Part shown: in pieces, positions 1 to 10,256 of the stretch
Numbering within the stretch: position 1 is the stretch's first letter
Layout: each line of letters begins with the position of its first letter
Source of the DNA: Dyella nitratireducens
GTDB lineage: Bacteria > Pseudomonadota > Gammaproteobacteria > Xanthomonadales > Rhodanobacteraceae
Reading direction: 5' to 3'
DNA: 64,000 nt
Assembly: GCF_014642835.1 (NCBI RefSeq)
Contig: NZ_BMJA01000001.1
Location: 1,597,267 to 1,661,266 of the forward strand
The notes under the pieces: generated by a model
What the model saw: the letters and a program-made list of their open reading frames with translations, nothing else
Databases searched by the model: none
What the model was told of the DNA's origin: nothing
Program-made: the position numbers and the translations under genes

Positions 1-349
1 TGACTGATGAACCAATAAGCGCCCTTACGCGCACGTCACGCTGCGCAGCGCCCACCGAAATAATCACCAAAATCTGTAAGCCGCCAATCTGCGCAAAATC
101 CCTCATGCACAAGCTCTTCTATAGCCTGCAGAACTCGCGTGAAACCTGCGAATAATTGCGAACGCATTTTTATGCGCGGCAATTTATTCACATCGTCTTA
201 TCGCATCGTCACGCCGCCTACATGACCACTATGTTTCATCTAAGGCTAACAAGCCAACCAGATACGCAGGCCATCAGGTTTGCACTGGGCGGAAAAGTTT
301 AGCGTGGGCGGAGAAGCCTGCAGGCACTGGGTCCATAGTGAGAGCGGGG
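1..349. other. intergenic region upstream of the TonB receptor gene
   Basis: I see no convincing gene here. At 154-184 an A/T-rich inverted repeat (arms AATTGC and GCAATT enclosing CGCAT-tttt-ATGCG) could form a hairpin, either as the end of an upstream transcript or as an operator. No sigma70 promoter can be assigned with confidence. The stretch presumably holds the promoter of the receptor gene that starts at 350. Confidence 0.5.
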
Positions 350-3300
350 ATGAACGTGAACGTGCAGCATCAAAACATCGCACTGGCGATACGTATCGCA
401 TTGGCACTGGGAGGGGGCGCACTGGCAACCGTCGCCACCGCGCAAACCACCACACCGCTACCAGCATCAAGTCAGTCGGCGCCTTCCAGTCAGGCAGCAC
501 CTGTCGACACACAACCACCATCGACAGCAATGCCACAACAAAACAATGCGCCGCCGCAGTCGACAGCAGCACCACAGCAGAACAATTCGAAGACCTTGCA
601 AACCGTCACCGTCACCGGATCGCTGATTCGCAGCGTGGACGTGGAGACGGCGCAACCGGTTACAGCCATTTCGCATGAAGCCATCCAGCAACAGGGCTTC
701 GTCAGCGTGGGACAGATCCTGCAGAACGTTTCTTCGGTAGGCTCTCCCGGCACCAGCAATCAGAGCTCACTAGGCGATATCGTCGGCAGCTACGCCAGCT
801 TGCGCGGCCTGGGCGCACCCCGCACGCTGATCCTGGTGGATGGACAACGCTACACCACCGATATCTTTGGCCAGACCGATCTCAGCACGATCCCAAGCTC
901 GCTGATCGACAGCGTGGATATCCTGCAGGATGGCGCGTCGTCGATCTACGGTTCGGACGCCATTGCCGGTGTGATCAATATCCACACCAAGAATGTGGAT
1001 GGTCTGTATCTCGATACGTACAACAGCACCTACGCACCCGGTAACTATGGCAAGCAAAGCCAGTTCAGCCTGACCGGCGGCCACAAGTTCTCGCGTGGTT
1101 CGTTCACCTTCAACGTGTCGATCCAAAACCAGAATCAGATCATGGCGCCGCAGACCTGGCTCAGCAGATACGGTTACGGCAGTTTTCCACAGTATCCGCA
1201 ATCCGTTCAGCCCTCCAATTACGGCACGATCGTCGGTGCCACCAATGCGCTGACCGGCGCAGCCGTGAACCTTCCATTCCCGCTTACCGTGAATGCAGGC
1301 CAGGACGGCACGAATATCGCCAATTACCATCCCAATACCTTTGGCGTGGTGTATCCCACTCCTTATTTCGCGAACGATTACGCCAACCAGGCGGCATACG
1401 AAACGTTTATCCCAAACAGCCGTCTGAAGTCGTACACGTTGAAAGGTGATTTCAAGCTCACCGACCATATCAAGGCCGTGTTCACTGGCACCTATAACAG
1501 CAACAGCGCCACCGATTACATCGGCGGTTATCCGCTGAGCCAGCTGACGCCTGCCAATGGCGCGAACCTGGCCAATGCGCTCGGCCTGCCCTCCGGCAGC
1601 CTACCCGCCACGTGGTTCCCGGTGCTCTCGCCCAACGCGTATTACAACCCGCTTCCAGGCAACAACGTGCAATTCTCCTTGCCGCTGTATGAGCCCAATC
1701 GTGTTGTGAATAACAACATCAAGCAGTATGGCTTCCGCACCGGCCTGGAAGGCGATTTCTCGCTGGGACAGAACGAGTTCAACTGGAACGTGGGCTACAG
1801 CCTCTATCGCTATATCGAGGACACGGGTGGCCCCGGCAACTTGAATCTGGTGCATTTGTATAACGCGATCGGGCCGTCGTTCTTGGCTAGCAATGGTCAG
1901 GTTGAATGCGGTACGCCCACCAATGTGATCGCCGGTTGCGTACCGCTCAATCCGTTCTCCGGTTCGGGTGGGCTGACGCCGGCCGAGCTGAGTTACCTCA
2001 ACTACAACTACTTCACGCACGCATGGAGTCAGACACGCAACATCGAAGCCAATTTGAGCGGCGACATGTTCACGCTGCCGCAATCGATGGGCGAAGGCGA
2101 TGCAAGCTTCGCCGTGGGCGCCGACCATCGCGATATCTCCGGTGGCGTCACGCCGGATCTCTATACACAGGAAGGCCTCAACACGAACCTGCAACAGAAT
2201 CCCGGCCGTGGCTCGTATGGCATCAACGAAGCCTATGCCGAAATCAACATTCCACTGCTCAAGGATCTGCCGGGCGCGCAGTTGCTGAATGTCGACGTGT
2301 CGCACCGCTTCTCGCGCTACACCAACTTTGGCGATACCAACAACAATTCCTACAAAATCGCCTACCAGCCGATCAATGACTTGTTGATCCGTGCCAGTTA
2401 TGGCACTGGTTTCCGCGCGCCGTCCATCTCCGATCTGTACGGCGGCACGATGCAGAGCTTTACAAGCCTTACCGACCCCTGTGACGTCAACTTCGGCTTG
2501 ACCGGCAACCCTGTGGTGGCCCAGCGTTGCCTCAACGGCTTTGCCGGCTTGCCCGCCGTCGGCCCAGGCTTCACGCAACTTACGACGACTGGGGTGCCAG
2601 TCAGCGGCCCCAACAGCGGCAGCACCACGCCCTACTACACCGGTGCCAATGCGGCACTACGGCCCGAAACCTCGAAGAACTACACCGCCGGCATCGTCTA
2701 CAGCCCAAGCTGGTTGACCGGCTTCAACCTCACGCTCGACTACTACCGTATCCGCGTCGACAACATCATCACCTTGCCGTCTGCCACCAGCATTCTGGAC
2801 AACTGCTATCTGCTGGGTGAAACGCAACAGTGCGCACAGTTCCAGCGCTCGCCCAGCAACGGCCAAGTCATCAATTTGCTGCAAGCCCTGGTCAACGAAG
2901 GCTTCGTGGACGAACGCGGCGCCGATGTGTCGCTGAGCTATCTGTTCCCCGAAACGCCGGTCGGCAAGTTCAAGATCGACACTACCGGTACCTATATCAA
3001 TTCATTGAAGGAGCAGACCGTTGCCGGCGGCCCTGTGGTCGGCTGGAACGTGGGCGCGTACGACTCGATCCTCGGCCCGGTGTGGCGCTTCCGCGACGTC
3101 AGCAACATCAATTGGTCGTGGGGTAATTTTGGTGCGACCTGGACCGTTCGCTACTTCTCGTCGTTGAAGGAACCCTGCCGTCTGAATAACACCAGCTTGC
3201 AAGAGTACTTTCCTTGCAACGAGCCCAACTCCTTCGTGCAAGGTCAGCTGGGTGCGTATCGCCAGGGTGCGCTCGCTTTCAACGATCTGCAGTTCAGTTG

Positions 3301-3502
3301 GAAGGCGCCGTGGCACGGGCAGATTTCCGTGGGTGCCACCAACCTCTTCAATCGCCACGCGCCGCTTAGCTACAACGGTGTGCAGAACGTCATCGGCCCG
3401 CTGGGTCCGACCGGTACGGACGGCTTTACGCAATATGCGTACAACCCGCAGTACGACTTCGGCCGGGTGGTGTATCTGAAGTACGACCAGAAACTGTTTT
3501 GA
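350..3502 (+). CDS. TonB-dependent outer-membrane receptor
   Basis: About 1050 residues, a large TonB-dependent receptor of the Xanthomonadales type. Residues 1-31 form a signal peptide ending ATVATA. A Q/P/S/A-rich spacer of about 50 residues follows, then the plug domain opening with TVTVTGSLIRS and containing the LRGLG and LVDGQR signatures. The rest is a long aromatic-rich beta-barrel ending in a C-terminal phenylalanine (YDQKLF), as expected for BAM-inserted barrels. It would import a large ligand across the outer membrane with TonB/ExbBD energy; the substrate (siderophore, oligosaccharide or peptide) cannot be read from the sequence. A GTG at 338 is in frame, but the ATG at 350 gives a better signal peptide. 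A short hairpin (GAGGGA-atgt-TCCCTC) overlaps the stop codon. Confidence 0.93.
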   Translation: MNVNVQHQNIALAIRIALALGGGALATVATAQTTTPLPASSQSAPSSQAAPVDTQPPSTAMPQQNNAPPQSTAAPQQNNSKTLQTVTVTGSLIRSVDVETAQPVTAISHEAIQQQGFVSVGQILQNVSSVGSPGTSNQSSLGDIVGSYASLRGLGAPRTLILVDGQRYTTDIFGQTDLSTIPSSLIDSVDILQDGASSIYGSDAIAGVINIHTKNVDGLYLDTYNSTYAPGNYGKQSQFSLTGGHKFSRGSFTFNVSIQNQNQIMAPQTWLSRYGYGSFPQYPQSVQPSNYGTIVGATNALTGAAVNLPFPLTVNAGQDGTNIANYHPNTFGVVYPTPYFANDYANQAAYETFIPNSRLKSYTLKGDFKLTDHIKAVFTGTYNSNSATDYIGGYPLSQLTPANGANLANALGLPSGSLPATWFPVLSPNAYYNPLPGNNVQFSLPLYEPNRVVNNNIKQYGFRTGLEGDFSLGQNEFNWNVGYSLYRYIEDTGGPGNLNLVHLYNAIGPSFLASNGQVECGTPTNVIAGCVPLNPFSGSGGLTPAELSYLNYNYFTHAWSQTRNIEANLSGDMFTLPQSMGEGDASFAVGADHRDISGGVTPDLYTQEGLNTNLQQNPGRGSYGINEAYAEINIPLLKDLPGAQLLNVDVSHRFSRYTNFGDTNNNSYKIAYQPINDLLIRASYGTGFRAPSISDLYGGTMQSFTSLTDPCDVNFGLTGNPVVAQRCLNGFAGLPAVGPGFTQLTTTGVPVSGPNSGSTTPYYTGANAALRPETSKNYTAGIVYSPSWLTGFNLTLDYYRIRVDNIITLPSATSILDNCYLLGETQQCAQFQRSPSNGQVINLLQALVNEGFVDERGADVSLSYLFPETPVGKFKIDTTGTYINSLKEQTVAGGPVVGWNVGAYDSILGPVWRFRDVSNINWSWGNFGATWTVRYFSSLKEPCRLNNTSLQEYFPCNEPNSFVQGQLGAYRQGALAFNDLQFSWKAPWHGQISVGATNLFNRHAPLSYNGVQNVIGPLGPTGTDGFTQYAYNPQYDFGRVVYLKYDQKLF

Positions 3503-3550
3503 GGGAATGTTCCCTCGCTGCTAGTGAGAGTGAAGTGCGTGTTCTCTCAC

Positions 3551-3635
3551 GGCCGTCATTCCCGCGAAAGCGGGAATCCATTTTGCTTTGATGCAAAGGC
3601 GAACATGGATTCCCGCTTTCGCGGGAATGACGGCC
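3551..3635. repeat. REP-like inverted repeat, family B (CCCGCGAAAGCGGG variant)
   Basis: Two head-to-head copies of a hairpin unit. The left arm reads GGCCGTCATTCCCGCGAAAG and onwards; the right arm, ending at 3635, is its exact reverse complement, with about 23 bp between. Each half folds as ATTCCCGC-GAAA-GCGGGAAT. It lies between the convergent ends of the receptor gene and the RND pump gene and may serve as a transcript end for both. Confidence 0.9.
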
Positions 3636-3647
3636 TCATGGATAATT

Positions 3648-6600
3648 TCAAGATTCGCGTGCAAGCAAACGCCGCCTACTCATCTTTCGTTCCCGCCCAC
3701 GCGCACGCCATGCTGCCCAGCGCTCGCTGAGGCAGGAGAAGATCACATACAGCGCCGGCGTACTAAGCAGTGTCAGGCTCTGCGAAATCAGCAGACCGCC
3801 GATCAGCGCGATACCTAACGGACGGCGCAAGTCAGAACCTTCGCCGAGGCCGATCGCGATCGGCAGCGCGGCGAGAATCGCCACCATCGTGGTCATCATG
3901 ATCGGACGGAAGCGCACCAGGCTCGCTTCGCGCGCAGCCTCCAGAGGCGTCTTGCCGTGCTCGCGCTGCGCGACCAGTGCAAAGTCGATCATCATGATCG
4001 CATTCTTCTTCACGATACCGATCAACAGCACCAGCGCGATCTGCGCAATCACCGACATATCCGTATTGGTGAACCACAAGGCGATCAAGGCACCGACACC
4101 CGCGGCCGGCAAGGTGGAGAGAATGGTCACCGGATGGATCAGGCTTTCATAAAGAATGCCCAGCACGATGTACACCGTGAGGATGGCACCCAGGATCAGC
4201 CAAAGGCCGCCGCTCTGCGATTCCTGGAAGCGGCGGAAGTCGCCGCCTACGTCCAGCTTGATATCGCCGGGCATGCGCATGTTGTTCGCCGTGGCCTGCA
4301 CGATCTGCAAGGCCTGGCCCATGCTCACATCAGGCGCGAGATTGAAGCTCAGGCTCATGGTGGTGTACTGGTTCATGTGCGACACCTGGGTCGGCGCCAG
4401 ACCAGGTTCCTGATGCGCGAACGCGGACAGGCGCACCATTTTGCCATTGCTCGAACGTACCAGGATATCGTCGATGGACTGCGGCGTAGCCGTCTGCCCG
4501 GGCACTGCGTTGACCACCACCTTGTATTGGTTGAGATCCGAGTAGATGTTGCTTACCTGGCGCTGACCGAACGAGTCGTAGATGGCCGAATCGATGTTGC
4601 CGACATTCACTTGCAAGCGTGAGGCCTTGTCGCGATCGATGACGATGTTCTGTTGCAGGCCGGCATCATCCAGGTCGCTGCCCACGTCGCGCAGCTTGGG
4701 GTTCTTTCGCAACTCGTCGACCAGCTTCGGCAGCCATAGCTGCAGTTTGGCCGTATCGTCGCTTTGCAGCGAGATTTGGTATTGCGCACCCTGACTGGTG
4801 CCACCGCCACCGAAGCTGGGTAGATCCTGGATGGCGCGCAGGCGTACGTTGAGATCGGGATACCGCGCGGCTTTCTTGCTGAGCCGCGTCAACGCCGCGA
4901 ACGTATCGTCTTTGCGTCCCTGCGCATGCGTCTTGAGCTCGATGTCGAACGTACCGGCCGTACCTGTGCGCGTACTGCCCAGACGCGATCCCACCACAGC
5001 CACGTCGTGATCCCGCAACAGCATGTCGATCAAGCGTTGCTGGCGCGCCACCGCGTCCTGAAAGGAGACGGTGGCGCCGGAGGTCGCGCGGCCACGAATC
5101 AGGCCTGTGTCCTGCATGGGGAACAGGCTGCTCTTGATCTGCCCGGACATCACGATCATCACCGTCAGGCCGATCAGGAACAATGGCGTGAGTGACAGCA
5201 GCAAGGCATGGCGCAGCGAGAAGTCCAGCGCGTCCTCGTACAGCTTCACCATGCGCTCATGCATGCGATCGATGGCTCGACCTAGTTTTGAACTCGCCTG
5301 CGCATCGCGATGGCCTTGCAGGAACAGTCCGCATAACGACGGTGTAAGTGTGAGCGACACCAAGGCCGAGATGACGATCGCGCCCACCAGCGTCAGCGTG
5401 AATTCCTTGAAGAACATGCCGGTAATGCCGGGCATGAAAAGCAGCGGAATGAATACAGCCACCAGCGATGCAGTGATCGAAACGATGGTGAAGCCGATTT
5501 CGCGCGCACCGGTCAAGGCCGCTTCCATGCGCGTCATGCCCTGGTCGATATGGCGGATGACGTTTTCGATCACCACGATCGCATCGTCCACCACAAAGCC
5601 AATCGCGATCACCCCGGCGAGCAAGGTGAGATTGTTCAGCGTGAATCCCATCGCGTACATGATCACGGCCGCACCGGCCAGCGAAAGCGGCACGGCCACG
5701 GCAGCGATCAGCGTTGGCGCCAGCCGGCGCAGGAACAGCGCCATCACCAGCACCACCATGGCCAGGCTGATCAGCAGCGTGACCTGCACTTCATGCAGCG
5801 AGGCACGAATGGTGGGTGTGCCGTCGAAGTACGGCACCAGCGTCGTACCCGGTTGCAGGTAGCTGCTCAGCAGCGGCACTTCCGCCTTGACGCGATCGGT
5901 GACGTCGATGATGTTGGCATTCGACTGCCGGTATACATACATCAGGATCGCCGGCTTGCCCTGGAACCACGCGGCCTGGTACGCGTCCTGCTGGCCGTCG
6001 TACACACGAGCCACATCCTTGAGCCGGACCTGCGCGCCCTTGCCGTTGTTGGAAATCACCAGATTCGCGAAATCAGCCGCTGTATGCAGGGCATCATCGG
6101 CCTCCACCGCCATGGTGGTGTTACCGTCGGAGAGAAATCCCTTCGGCTGGAACACGTTGGCGGCAGTCAGTGCATTGCGCAGCTGATCGGGCGACAGTCC
6201 CATCGCGTTGAGCGCACGCAGATTGACGTCGATGCGCACGGCCGGCGTCGCGGCACCGAGAATATCCACCTCCGACACGCCGGGCAGTTGGCGTAGGCGC
6301 TGCGCCAATAGCGAATCCGCCACGTCGTAGAGATCGCGTGCGGACTGGGTTTCAGACGTGAGTGCAAAGGCGATGATCGGGTCGTCATTCGGATTCGCTT
6401 TCTCGTAGCTCGGCGGAGCGCTAAGGCCGGAAGGCAGATCCGCTTGCGCCGCATTGATCGCCGCCTGCACGTCGCGCGCGGCATCATCGATGTTGCGGCT
6501 GCCGTCGAATATCAGGAACACCAGCGTGCTCCCAAGCGAACTCACCGAGCGCATGGTGTCGATGCCAGGCACTTGGCCCAGATGACGCTCCAGCGGTGCG

Positions 6601-6791
6601 GCGACCGTGGCCGCCATGTTTTCGGCGCTCGCACCGGCCTGGCTGGCGCTCACGAAAATTACCGGGAATTGCATGTTCGGCAAGGCCGCCACGCCGAGCA
6701 GTGAATAGCAGAGCGCGCCGATCACGAACACACCCATCGCCAGCAGGGAGGTACCAATGGGGCGACGGATGAAGGGAGCGGAGATGTTCAT
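3648..6791 (-). CDS. mdtC: RND multidrug efflux permease, MdtC-like
   Basis: 1047 residues, the normal length for an RND inner-membrane pump. The N-terminus MNISAPFIRRPIGTSLL is the first transmembrane helix, followed by two large periplasmic loops and twelve predicted helices. The proton-relay pair is present (VVDDAIVVIEN, helix 4), as is the lysine motif GIVKKNAIMMIDFA (helix 10). The N-terminus and its place as second pump in a two-pump operon favour MdtC over AcrB. It would act with the MdtB-like pump and MdtA-like adaptor just upstream; no TolC gene is in the window. A 151-bp gap separates it from the preceding pump gene, longer than usual in mdtABC operons, and no strong ribosome-binding site is visible. 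Confidence 0.9.
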   Translation of the reverse strand: MNISAPFIRRPIGTSLLAMGVFVIGALCYSLLGVAALPNMQFPVIFVSASQAGASAENMAATVAAPLERHLGQVPGIDTMRSVSSLGSTLVFLIFDGSRNIDDAARDVQAAINAAQADLPSGLSAPPSYEKANPNDDPIIAFALTSETQSARDLYDVADSLLAQRLRQLPGVSEVDILGAATPAVRIDVNLRALNAMGLSPDQLRNALTAANVFQPKGFLSDGNTTMAVEADDALHTAADFANLVISNNGKGAQVRLKDVARVYDGQQDAYQAAWFQGKPAILMYVYRQSNANIIDVTDRVKAEVPLLSSYLQPGTTLVPYFDGTPTIRASLHEVQVTLLISLAMVVLVMALFLRRLAPTLIAAVAVPLSLAGAAVIMYAMGFTLNNLTLLAGVIAIGFVVDDAIVVIENVIRHIDQGMTRMEAALTGAREIGFTIVSITASLVAVFIPLLFMPGITGMFFKEFTLTLVGAIVISALVSLTLTPSLCGLFLQGHRDAQASSKLGRAIDRMHERMVKLYEDALDFSLRHALLLSLTPLFLIGLTVMIVMSGQIKSSLFPMQDTGLIRGRATSGATVSFQDAVARQQRLIDMLLRDHDVAVVGSRLGSTRTGTAGTFDIELKTHAQGRKDDTFAALTRLSKKAARYPDLNVRLRAIQDLPSFGGGGTSQGAQYQISLQSDDTAKLQLWLPKLVDELRKNPKLRDVGSDLDDAGLQQNIVIDRDKASRLQVNVGNIDSAIYDSFGQRQVSNIYSDLNQYKVVVNAVPGQTATPQSIDDILVRSSNGKMVRLSAFAHQEPGLAPTQVSHMNQYTTMSLSFNLAPDVSMGQALQIVQATANNMRMPGDIKLDVGGDFRRFQESQSGGLWLILGAILTVYIVLGILYESLIHPVTILSTLPAAGVGALIALWFTNTDMSVIAQIALVLLIGIVKKNAIMMIDFALVAQREHGKTPLEAAREASLVRFRPIMMTTMVAILAALPIAIGLGEGSDLRRPLGIALIGGLLISQSLTLLSTPALYVIFSCLSERWAAWRARGRERKMSRRRLLARES

Positions 6792-6942
6792 GAAGCTAGA
6801 AGCACGTGGCGAAGAGTGAAGAGCGAGAGGGATGTGACGCGATCAAAGCAGAAATGAGGAGTGAGCGATGTAAAGAAGAGCAAAGCCCAGCCGTGACATG
6901 CTCTGCTCTCATGCCTCACTCCCCTCTTCACTCACTCCTCGC

Positions 6943-9900
6943 TCAGGCACGCTGCGCGTTTCTGAGAGCACGCCGCTCTCTCCGCGCCTGCAGCCACTCC
7001 GAGAATCGCTCCATGTACAGATAGATCACCGGCGTGGTGTATAGCGTCACCAGTTGCGACAGCAGCAAACCGCCAACGATCGACACACCCAGCGGGCGAC
7101 GCAACTCGGCGCCGATGCCGGTACCCAGCGCCAGCGGCAGCGCACCCAGCATGGCGGCGGCGGTGGTCATCATGATCGGGCGGAAACGCAAGAGACAGGC
7201 GCGGTGAATGGCTTCACGCGGCTTCATGCCGGTGCGCTGCGCCTCGATCGCGAAGTCGATCATCATGATCGCGTTCTTCTTCACGATACCGATCAGCAGC
7301 ACGATGCCCACGATGCCGTCCACCGAGAGGCTCATGTTGCACAGGATCAGCGCCAGCAACGCACCCACGCCGGCCGGCGGCAGGGTGGAGATGATGGTGA
7401 TCGGATGGATGTAGCTCTCGTACAGTACGCCCAGCACGATGTAGATCACGATGATCGAAGCGAGCAGCAGCAGTGCTTCATTGCCCAGCGAGGAGGAGAA
7501 CTCCGCCGCCTTGCCGATGAATTGCCCGCGAACCTGCGGCGGGACATTGAGCTGCTTCTCCACGTTGTGGATGGCATCCACCGCCTCGGACAGGGAATAA
7601 CCCGGCGCCAGATTGAACGAGATCGTCACCGCCGGCAGCTGTTGCTGGTGGCTGATCACCAGCGGCGAGGTGGTCACTTGCGCATTCACCAACGAAGCCA
7701 GCGGAATCGTGCCACCCGCGCCGATGATGATGCCGGTGTTGGCGACGCTGATGCCGGTAGTGGTGGAAGAATTGCTCGACGAAGCCTGGCCGAATGTAGT
7801 GGCGTTGCTGCCGGTGAGCGCACCGCTACCGTTGCTCTTCACCGTGAGCTGGTTGAGCAGCGATGTGCTGGTGCGGAACTGCGGCTCCACTTCCAGCACC
7901 ACGCGGTACTGGTTCAACTGCGTGAAGATGGTGGATATCTGGCGCTGGCCGAATGAGTCGTACAGCGTGTCGTCGATGGTCTGCACCGGCACGCCCAGCG
8001 TGCTCGCCTTGTCGCGATCGATGGTGAGCTTCAGTGCCGTGCCCTGGTCGGCCAGGTTGTTGTCCACGTCCGCCAGTTCAGGCAGCTGACGCAAGGCCTG
8101 CGTCATCTGCGTGGCGTACTGCGAGAGCTCCTGCGAATTCACGTCGGACATCGAGTACTGATACTCGGTGGCCGCCACGCGCGTATCCAGCGTCACGTCC
8201 TGCACCGGCTTCAGGTACAGCGCCACACCCGGAATGTTGGCAGCATCGTTCTGCAGGCTCTGCACCACCTCATCCAGGCCGCCGCGCTTGTTGCGGTCCT
8301 TCAGCACGATGCTGAGCTGGCCCTGGTTGAGCGTGGGGTTGATCGAGCCAGCACCAATGAACGAGGCAACACCGGCCACATTGGGATTTTTCTGCAGCGC
8401 ATCGGCCACGGCCTTGGTGCGCTGTTCCATCTGCGGGAAGGCGACGTTCTGATCGGCCTGTACCACGCCGGTAATCAAACCAGTGTCCTGCTCGGGCAGC
8501 AGACCCTTTGGAATCACGATGTAGAGGAACACCGTCACTGCCACGGCAACCACGGCGACCATCATGGTCATGCGCTGGTGATCAAGCACCCAGTCCAGCG
8601 TGCTTTCGTACACACCCACGGTGCGCGCCCACACCGTGCGCTTGCCGGCGGCGAGATGGCGCTCGTGTGCATCCTCACCCTCCGGCAGTGCGTCGGGTTT
8701 CAGCAGATAGGCGCACATCATCGGCGTCAGCGTCAGCGACACCAGCATGGAGATCACCACGGCCGTGGCAAGCACCCAGGCGAATTCATGGAACAGACGG
8801 CCCGTGACGCCGGGCATCAAGAGCAGCGGCAGGAATACCGCGATCAGCGACACCGTCAACGACAGCACGGTGAAGCCGATTTCCTTCGCGCCGAGTTCTG
8901 CCGCCTCCTTGCCGTCCTTGCCCTGCTCGATGTAGCGCACGATGTTTTCGATCATCACGATCGCATCGTCCACCACGAAACCGGTGGCCACGGTGAGCGC
9001 CATCAGCGAGAGGTTGTCCAGCGACATGCCGGCGAAGGACATCACGCCGAACGTGCCCAGCAAGGAGAGCGGCACCGCCACCGACGGGATCACCGTCGCC
9101 CATAGGCGGCGCAGGAAGACGAAGATCACCCCGACCACCAGGAAGATGGTGAGCACGAGCGTGAACTGCACATCTTCCACCGAGGCGCGGATGGTGATGG
9201 TGCGGTCGGCGAACACATCCAGGTGTACGTCTGCCGGCAGCACGCTGCGCAGCTGCGGCAAGATGTCGCGGATATGCTGCACCGTCTCCACGATGTTCGC
9301 GCCGGGCTGGCGGCGGATATCCAGCAGCACCGCCGGCTTGCCGTTGGCCCAGGCGGCGAGCTGGTCGTTCTCGACGCCGTCGACCACCTTCGCAACGTCG
9401 GACAAGCGCACCGGCGCGTTGTTGGTGCTGTTGTAGGAAATGATGGTGTCTTTGTATTCGGCTGCGGTCGCCAGCTGGTCGTTGGTGGAAATGGTGTACG
9501 ACTGCGTGGTGCCGTTGAGCGTGCCCTTGGGCGCGTTGACGTTGGCCTCGGTCAGCGCATTGCGCACGTCTTCCATGGTGAGACCGAGGTTGGCCAGCTG
9601 CGCCGGGTTCACCTGGATGCGCACCGCCGGCCGCACGTTGCCGGCGATCGACACCAGGCCCACGCCCTGCACCTGCGACAGCTTCTGCGCGAGGATCGAA
9701 TCGGCCAGATCGTTCACGTCGCGCAGCTGACGGCTGTCGGAAGTGAGCATCAGCGTCATGATCGGCGCATCCGCGGGATTCACGCGGTTGTACACCGGCG
9801 GATACGGCAGTGTGCTGGGCAGCGTGCCACGCGCCTGGTTGAGTGCTGCCTGCACGTCTTGCGCCGCGATGTCGATGTCGCGGTTCATGTTGAACTGCAA

Positions 9901-10176
9901 CACGATGGTGGACAGACCCGCGGACGAGTCGGACGTCATCATGTCCAGGCCGGAGATCTGGCCAAGCTGACGTTCCAGCGGCGTCGTGACCAGGAAGGCC
10001 ATGGTGGAAGCGCTGGCACCCGGATAGGTGGTGGTGACCACCAGGCTGGGGGCTTCGATTTCCGGTAGCGCGGAGACGGGCAGCTCGCGATAGCCGAGCA
10101 CGCCGAGCAGCATCACCGCCACCATCAGAAGCGAGGTGGCGATGGGGCGGCGAATGAAGAGGGTCGAGAATCCCAT
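6943..10176 (-). CDS. mdtB: RND multidrug efflux permease, MdtB-like
   Basis: 1077 residues. The N-terminus MGFSTLFIRRPIATSLLMVA is typical of MdtB pumps. Helix 4 carries VVDDAIVMIENIVRYIEQG and helix 10 carries GIVKKNAIMMIDFAIEAQR, the conserved proton-coupling residues. It lies between the adaptor gene upstream (80-bp gap) and a second pump gene downstream. In the known MdtABC system the two pumps form a heterotrimer (two MdtB, one MdtC) that exports bile salts, novobiocin and other drugs; the same arrangement is inferred here. A serine/asparagine/glycine-rich insertion (around SGALTGSNATTFGQASSSNS) in the second periplasmic loop is unusual and may be lineage-specific. Confidence 0.92.
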   Translation of the reverse strand: MGFSTLFIRRPIATSLLMVAVMLLGVLGYRELPVSALPEIEAPSLVVTTTYPGASASTMAFLVTTPLERQLGQISGLDMMTSDSSAGLSTIVLQFNMNRDIDIAAQDVQAALNQARGTLPSTLPYPPVYNRVNPADAPIMTLMLTSDSRQLRDVNDLADSILAQKLSQVQGVGLVSIAGNVRPAVRIQVNPAQLANLGLTMEDVRNALTEANVNAPKGTLNGTTQSYTISTNDQLATAAEYKDTIISYNSTNNAPVRLSDVAKVVDGVENDQLAAWANGKPAVLLDIRRQPGANIVETVQHIRDILPQLRSVLPADVHLDVFADRTITIRASVEDVQFTLVLTIFLVVGVIFVFLRRLWATVIPSVAVPLSLLGTFGVMSFAGMSLDNLSLMALTVATGFVVDDAIVMIENIVRYIEQGKDGKEAAELGAKEIGFTVLSLTVSLIAVFLPLLLMPGVTGRLFHEFAWVLATAVVISMLVSLTLTPMMCAYLLKPDALPEGEDAHERHLAAGKRTVWARTVGVYESTLDWVLDHQRMTMMVAVVAVAVTVFLYIVIPKGLLPEQDTGLITGVVQADQNVAFPQMEQRTKAVADALQKNPNVAGVASFIGAGSINPTLNQGQLSIVLKDRNKRGGLDEVVQSLQNDAANIPGVALYLKPVQDVTLDTRVAATEYQYSMSDVNSQELSQYATQMTQALRQLPELADVDNNLADQGTALKLTIDRDKASTLGVPVQTIDDTLYDSFGQRQISTIFTQLNQYRVVLEVEPQFRTSTSLLNQLTVKSNGSGALTGSNATTFGQASSSNSSTTTGISVANTGIIIGAGGTIPLASLVNAQVTTSPLVISHQQQLPAVTISFNLAPGYSLSEAVDAIHNVEKQLNVPPQVRGQFIGKAAEFSSSLGNEALLLLASIIVIYIVLGVLYESYIHPITIISTLPPAGVGALLALILCNMSLSVDGIVGIVLLIGIVKKNAIMMIDFAIEAQRTGMKPREAIHRACLLRFRPIMMTTAAAMLGALPLALGTGIGAELRRPLGVSIVGGLLLSQLVTLYTTPVIYLYMERFSEWLQARRERRALRNAQRA

Positions 10177-10212
10177 AGTCGTCGGACTATCCGTGATCTA
10201 GCGTGGTGAAAG

Positions 10213-10233
10213 TCCCTCTCCTTCCGGGAGAGG
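10213..10233. repeat. short GC-rich hairpin between mdtA and mdtB
   Basis: Perfect 8-bp stem CCCTCTCC / GGAGAGGG with loop TTCCG, in the 80-bp gap between adaptor and first pump. It lacks a T-run, so it is not a standard terminator. Similar C/G-rich hairpins recur at 23116-23143 and 52583-52609. It may adjust the relative amounts of adaptor and pump message, or be a dispersed repeat. Confidence 0.6.
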
Positions 10234-10256
10234 GAAGTAAATGGCGCTTGGCTTGA

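Noticed and set aside
6792..6942. purine-rich near-repeats between the two RND pump genes as a regulatory RNA
   Set aside because: Only loosely repeated GAAGAGTGAAGAG-like words; no stable symmetric structure could be drawn.
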